A stretch of DNA of 64,000 nucleotides, from contig JANREX010000048.1 in the NCBI GenBank assembly GCA_030758115.1, forward strand, positions 20,775-84,774, given 5' to 3'. Shown here one piece after another: positions 59,558 through 64,000 of this stretch. This DNA comes from Paracoccaceae bacterium (GTDB taxonomy: Bacteria; Pseudomonadota; Alphaproteobacteria; Rhodobacterales; Rhodobacteraceae). Below the pieces are notes generated by a model that made no database searches, was not told the origin of the DNA, and was given only the letters and a program-made list of their open reading frames with translations. Position 1 is the stretch's first letter. Every line of letters begins with the position of its first letter. Position numbers and translations under genes: made by a program.

Positions 59558-60171
59558 AGAAAGGACCCGTCAAAATCGTCATGGGCCGGGGCCTTGGCGC
59601 GGTAGGGCGCCACATCCAGCACGCGCGCCTCCTCCAGGCCCAGGTCGATATGCGTGGCCATCAAGGCCATGCCACCCCCTGCCAGATGGTTGCGTACGGC
59701 CTGCGCGAACAGGCCCACGGCACTTGCATCAAGGGACACGGTGGGTTCGTCCAGCACCCAGACGGGCCTGCCGGTCACCACCATGCGCGCAAGGCCAAGC
59801 CGACGCTTCTGCCCCGCCGACAGCGCCCCGGCCACGCGGTCGGCCAGCGCCACGAGATCGAAGGCCTCAAGCGCATCGGCCACGCCGGAGGTGCCGAAGA
59901 TATCGGCCCAGAAGGTCAGGTTCTCTCGCACCGTCAGGGTCGATTTGATCCCGTCGGCATGGCCTGCATAGGCCATCGCCTCGCGCTCAAGGCCGACTTG
60001 GCCTGCAAGGGGCGGCTGCAGGCCCGCGATGGTGCGCAGGATCGTGGTCTTGCCCACACCATTGGGGCCGCGCAGGATCAACGCTTCACCGGCACGCAGG
60101 GTGAAGTCCAGCCCCTCAAGGACCGGAATGCCGCCGCGCGCAACGCTCAGACCTGTGACGTTCAATTCCAT
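59554..60171 (-). CDS. ccmA: Heme ABC exporter ATP-binding protein CcmA
   Basis: [44 protein letters not shown]. Confidence 0.96.
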   Translation of the reverse strand: MELNVTGLSVARGGIPVLEGLDFTLRAGEALILRGPNGVGKTTILRTIAGLQPPLAGQVGLEREAMAYAGHADGIKSTLTVRENLTFWADIFGTSGVADALEAFDLVALADRVAGALSAGQKRRLGLARMVVTGRPVWVLDEPTVSLDASAVGLFAQAVRNHLAGGGMALMATHIDLGLEEARVLDVAPYRAKAPAHDDFDGSFL

Positions 60172-60214
60172 GCGCCGCGTCTAACCCATTCTCACATATT
60201 CCGAAAGGCGCAGA

Positions 60215-60583
60215 TCACCGCAGCACCTCGCCCACCGGCAGAAGTGCCGCCGCCACGCGGCGCCCTTCGGAGACCAACACGTTGTAGGTGCGGCAGGCGG
60301 CGGGCGAATTCATCACCTCGACCCCCATCCCCAGCGCCTCCAGCCGGTCGCGCAGGGCACCCGGCGCATGGGCGATCTCGGCCCCCATGCCAAGAAAGAT
60401 CACATCGACCTGGCCGGCCAGGGCGGTCAGCGGTTCGACATCATCGACCCCGCCCCATTGGCTGGCACGCGTCACCGTCACCAGAACCGGCCCTTCGATG
60501 ATCTGTTTGCCAACGCGGAAGAACCCCGGCCCATAGCCGTCGATGGGCATTGCCCCGTCAAAGTTCACCTCGGTCACGCGCAT
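60215..60583 (-). CDS. Mth938-like domain-containing protein
   Basis: IDGYGPGFFRVGKQIIEGPVLVTVTRASQWG...VIFLGMGAEIAHAPGALRDRLEALGMGVEVMNSPAACRTYNVLVSEGRRVAAALLPV. Confidence 0.88.
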   Translation of the reverse strand: MRVTEVNFDGAMPIDGYGPGFFRVGKQIIEGPVLVTVTRASQWGGVDDVEPLTALAGQVDVIFLGMGAEIAHAPGALRDRLEALGMGVEVMNSPAACRTYNVLVSEGRRVAAALLPVGEVLR

Positions 60584-60611
60584 GGTCTTGCCTTTCGTCT
60601 TTTGTCGTCGT

Positions 60612-61364
60612 TCAGTCCCAGACAGGTAGCCCGCTGATGGCTGCGGCGGCGATGATCACATAGGCCGCCGCGCGATAGTGCCGTTCCCGTTCCGGGCGAA
60701 AGATCGCCGCACCTGCCATATTGGCCAGCATCACCGGCAAGGCAAGCAGAAGCCCCAGGATCACCGGCACGGCTTCAAGCCTGTCCTGCAAGGCCAGCAC
60801 CGCGATCAACACGATATCGAAGACGAAAAGATAGATCAGGATATTCGCGCGCACCTGCGCGGCCAGGCGTGTCGAGGCAAGGTAAAGCAGGATGACCGGT
60901 GGCCCCGGCACGCCAACGACCCCGCCCAGAAAGCCGCTGACACCGCCCGTGCCCAGCAGGATCGGCGCTGACAGCGGCCCGCGATACCGCAACCCCGCCA
61001 GCAGCAGGATCGGCACCAGCAGCGCCAAGGTCGACACCGCATAGCGAAACAGTTCCGGCCGGATCGAGGCCAGCACCATCAGCCCCAGTGGCAGGGCAAT
61101 GATCATGGCTATGCTGAGAAGAGCGACCTCACGCGGGTTCCCGTCACGCCTTGCGCGCGGCAGGTTCGGCAAGGGGCCGAATACATCCATCACCACCAGC
61201 ACGGTCAGCGCCCAGATCGGGGGCATCAGTTGTCCGGCCACGGGCATGAAGACCAGCGCCGTGCCGAAGCCCGAGAAGCCGCGCACGAATCCGGCCAGCA
61301 GGGTTCCCGCGATCAACCACCCCAGCCCGTCGAAGGCCAAGGCCGCGCCAAGGGCGTCAGGCAT
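60612..61364 (-). CDS. TSUP family (TauE/SafE) membrane transporter
   Basis: GFVRGFSGFGTALVFMPVAGQLM...GTGGVSGFLGGVVGVPGPPVILLYLAS. Confidence 0.9.
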   Translation of the reverse strand: MPDALGAALAFDGLGWLIAGTLLAGFVRGFSGFGTALVFMPVAGQLMPPIWALTVLVVMDVFGPLPNLPRARRDGNPREVALLSIAMIIALPLGLMVLASIRPELFRYAVSTLALLVPILLLAGLRYRGPLSAPILLGTGGVSGFLGGVVGVPGPPVILLYLASTRLAAQVRANILIYLFVFDIVLIAVLALQDRLEAVPVILGLLLALPVMLANMAGAAIFRPERERHYRAAAYVIIAAAAISGLPVWD

Positions 61365-62325
61365 CTATGTTCGAAAACTGCGTGCCCGCATTGCCATCCG
61401 GCTTGGACCAGTCGCGCTTGACGCCCATCTTCAACAGAACGACCGAGGCCACGAAGATCGACGAATAGGTGCCGACCACGATCCCCCAGATCATCGCGAA
61501 GACAAAGCCACGGATCACGTCACCGCCAAGAACAAACAATGCGATCAAGGCAATCAGGGTGGTCACCGATGTCATCATCGTCCGGCTGAGCGTCTCGTTG
61601 ATCGACAGGTTCAACACCTCGCGCAGGGGCTTTTGCTTGTATTTGCGCAGGTTTTCCCGCACCCGGTCGAAGACGACGACCGTATCGTTCAGCGAATAGC
61701 CCACGATGGTCAGAAGGGCGGCGATGATCGCAAGGTCGAACCTGATCTGCAATTCCGAGAAGACCCCGATCGTCAGCACGACGTCATGCACCAGCGCCAC
61801 AACGGCACCGACCGCGAATTGCCATTCAAACCGCAACCAGATGTAGACCAGCACCGCCGCGATGGCCAGAACCACGGCGATGGCAGCCGTCATGATCAAT
61901 TCACCGGACACTTTCGGTCCGACCGATTCGACCGACACGAAACGGATATCCGGTACCGCCTGCTGCAATGCCGCCTCGACCGAGGCGATCAATTCGGGCG
62001 ACACGGCCTCCTGGTCGTCCTGGGCCTGGATGCGCACCATGGCCACGTTTTCATCGGGGCCGAAGCTGGGATCGAAAATCTCGGTGATCGAGACATCGCC
62101 CAGGGCCAGCGTGTCGACCGCGGTGCGATAGACGCCGATGTCGATGGGTTGCGCGCTTTCGGTGCGGATCGTGGTGCCGCCCCGGAAATCGATCCCGTAG
62201 TTGAGGCCCTGCAAGAAGAAGGACACCATCGCCAGCACCATCATGACACCCGAGATGCCCAGCCAAAGGGTCGGCTTGCCGAAGAAATCGAAGTTGGTTG
62301 TCTGGGGAACAAGTCTCAGGCGCAT
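61357..62325 (-). CDS. secF: Protein translocase subunit SecF
   Basis: GIDFRGGTTIRTES; VALVHDVVLTIGVFS; YSLNDTVVVFDRVRENLRK. Confidence 0.96.
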   Translation of the reverse strand: MRLRLVPQTTNFDFFGKPTLWLGISGVMMVLAMVSFFLQGLNYGIDFRGGTTIRTESAQPIDIGVYRTAVDTLALGDVSITEIFDPSFGPDENVAMVRIQAQDDQEAVSPELIASVEAALQQAVPDIRFVSVESVGPKVSGELIMTAAIAVVLAIAAVLVYIWLRFEWQFAVGAVVALVHDVVLTIGVFSELQIRFDLAIIAALLTIVGYSLNDTVVVFDRVRENLRKYKQKPLREVLNLSINETLSRTMMTSVTTLIALIALFVLGGDVIRGFVFAMIWGIVVGTYSSIFVASVVLLKMGVKRDWSKPDGNAGTQFSNIDA

Positions 62326-62326
62326 C

Positions 62327-63991
62327 TCAAACCTCGATTGTCTTGGGGCGGCGGCGTTCGAACCAGATCACGATGATCAACCGCGTGACGAAAATGGCCG
62401 TGAAGACCGAGGTCATGATGCCCAGGCCCAGGGTGATCGCGAAACCGCGCACCGGGCCGGACCCCATCACATAGAGAATCAGGGCTGTCATGAAGGTGGT
62501 GATATTGGCGTCCACGATTGCGCTCAGCGCCTTTTCATAGCCAAGGTCGATGGCGCGCGCGGGCCCCTTGGCGGTCTTCAACTCCTCCCGGATACGTTCG
62601 AAAACCAGCACGTTGGCATCCACCGCCATGCCGATGGTCAGCACGATCCCGGCGATCCCCGGCAAGGTCAGCGTGGCCCCGATCAGCGACAACAGCCCGA
62701 AGATCAGCGCCACGTTGATGATCAGCGCGATATTGGCGAAGACACCGAACAGCCCGTAGCTGAGGATCATGAAGACAAGCACGGCGATACCCGCCACGAT
62801 ACAGGCGATCTTGCCCGCCTCGATGCTGTCCGCGCCCAGTTCCGGCCCGATGGTGCGTTCCTCAAGAAAGGTCAGCCCCGCCGGAAGCGCGCCCGCGCGC
62901 AGCAGCACCGCCAGCTGGGTGCTTTCCTCGACGCTGAAATTGCCGGTGATGATCCCCGATCCGCCGGGAATATGGCTCTGGATGACGGGGGCGCTGATCA
63001 CCTCGTTGTCCAGCACGATGGCGAAGGGATTGCCGATATTCTCGGCCGTGTAATTGCCGAACTTCCGCGCGCCCGTCGGGTTGAAGCGGAAGTTCACCGC
63101 AGGTCGGCCATTCTGGTCAAAGGCGGGCTGCGCATCGACCAGTTCCTCGCCGGTCACCACGGGGGCCTGTTCGAGGACATAGAATGTTCCCGCCTCGTCG
63201 ATCGAGGGCAGCAGCTCGTTGCCCGCGCCCGCGGGCATGTTTGCATTCGTGGTGCGGGTCACGACAGGCTGGAAAGTCAGTTGCGCGGTGGTGCCGATGA
63301 TCTGTTTCAGCTCGGCCGCCGATCCCACGCCGGGCACCTGGATCAGGATGCGATCCGCGCCCTGGCGCTGGATCGTGGGCTCGCGCGTGCCGACCTCGTC
63401 GATCCGGCGGCGGATGATCTCGAGCGATTGCTGCACGGTGCGGTCGTCTGTCGCCTGACGCTCGGCCTCGGAGAGGCGCACGACGATATCGGGGCCATCC
63501 ACGGTGACGTCGATGTCACTGGCCCCTGCCCCGGTCAGGGTGACGACGGGGCGGGCAAGGCCGCGCACCAGTTCCGCCGCCCGGCTGGCCTGCTCGGGGC
63601 GCTCGTTCAGCCGCACGCGCAATTCATCGGATGCGGAGGGCTGCAGGCGGATCGTGCCCACCGTGTCACGCTGGTCGCGCAGCAGGTCACGCACATCGGG
63701 CCACATGCCCTGCAACCGCGCCTCGTAGACATCGGCCACCCGCACTTCGGCCAGCAGATGCGCACCGCCGCGCAGGTCAAGGCCCAGGTTCACCAGCGCC
63801 GACGGCATGAAGGACGGCCATTGCCCCGCCTGCGCCTCAAGCGCCGCATCGGTGCTGCCCATTTCGATGGCGGCACGCGCATCATTGGCGCCTTCGACCC
63901 GCGAATAGAACCCGTTGGGCAAGGCGAGCGCCAGGCCAAGTGCCACTACCGTCCAGATCAGAAGCCGTTTCCAGAGATCAATCTGAAGCAT
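62327..63991 (-). CDS. secD: Protein translocase subunit SecD
   Basis: LGLDLRGGAHLLAEV; RRRIDEVGTREPTIQRQGADRILIQVPG; GMAVDANVLVFERIREEL. Confidence 0.96.
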   Translation of the reverse strand: MLQIDLWKRLLIWTVVALGLALALPNGFYSRVEGANDARAAIEMGSTDAALEAQAGQWPSFMPSALVNLGLDLRGGAHLLAEVRVADVYEARLQGMWPDVRDLLRDQRDTVGTIRLQPSASDELRVRLNERPEQASRAAELVRGLARPVVTLTGAGASDIDVTVDGPDIVVRLSEAERQATDDRTVQQSLEIIRRRIDEVGTREPTIQRQGADRILIQVPGVGSAAELKQIIGTTAQLTFQPVVTRTTNANMPAGAGNELLPSIDEAGTFYVLEQAPVVTGEELVDAQPAFDQNGRPAVNFRFNPTGARKFGNYTAENIGNPFAIVLDNEVISAPVIQSHIPGGSGIITGNFSVEESTQLAVLLRAGALPAGLTFLEERTIGPELGADSIEAGKIACIVAGIAVLVFMILSYGLFGVFANIALIINVALIFGLLSLIGATLTLPGIAGIVLTIGMAVDANVLVFERIREELKTAKGPARAIDLGYEKALSAIVDANITTFMTALILYVMGSGPVRGFAITLGLGIMTSVFTAIFVTRLIIVIWFERRRPKTIEV

Positions 63992-64000
63992 GTCACCTGC

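Overview
High-GC alphaproteobacterial chromosome segment, Rhodobacterales (Roseobacter-like) by gene content. Most of it is ordinary housekeeping sequence: ppi pair, pgk, ftsB-like, pdhABC, cysE, mltG-fabF-acpP-fabG-fabD, rpsF-rpsR-rplI, tig with tRNA-Leu(TAG), glnB-glnA, purB, acnA, ccmABCDG, secDF. The main accessory system is a complete RcGTA-type gene transfer agent structural cluster, about 14 kb on the minus strand (8080..22130), in which all 17 canonical ORFs (g1, g2, g3, g3.5, g4-g10, g10.1, g11-g15) look intact. Its regulatory region is unusually readable. It holds a perfect 21-bp palindrome matching the CtrA box TTAA-N7-TTAA, a 32-bp imperfect dyad overlapping a TTGACA-N17-TATAGG promoter, and an intrinsic-terminator hairpin between that promoter and g1, suggesting an attenuator or antitermination checkpoint. 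Two further strong hairpins lie in the two largest noncoding gaps of the cluster. Other items of interest: a DUF ORF fused in frame to cysE at the 3' end of the GTA; a dddP-like DMSP lyase; a luxI-like gene with no luxR in AT-rich DNA beside a histidine kinase and REC-only regulator; a translationally coupled three-subunit cobalt-type nitrile hydratase/thiocyanate hydrolase-like operon with a His-rich alpha N-terminus and an EamA transporter; a split nnr gene; an isolated fliG; an unannotated small secreted Cys protein after purB; and a palindrome upstream of pdhA. No CRISPR array, rRNA or IS element was seen. All identifications come from reading sequence and translations; no database search was run.
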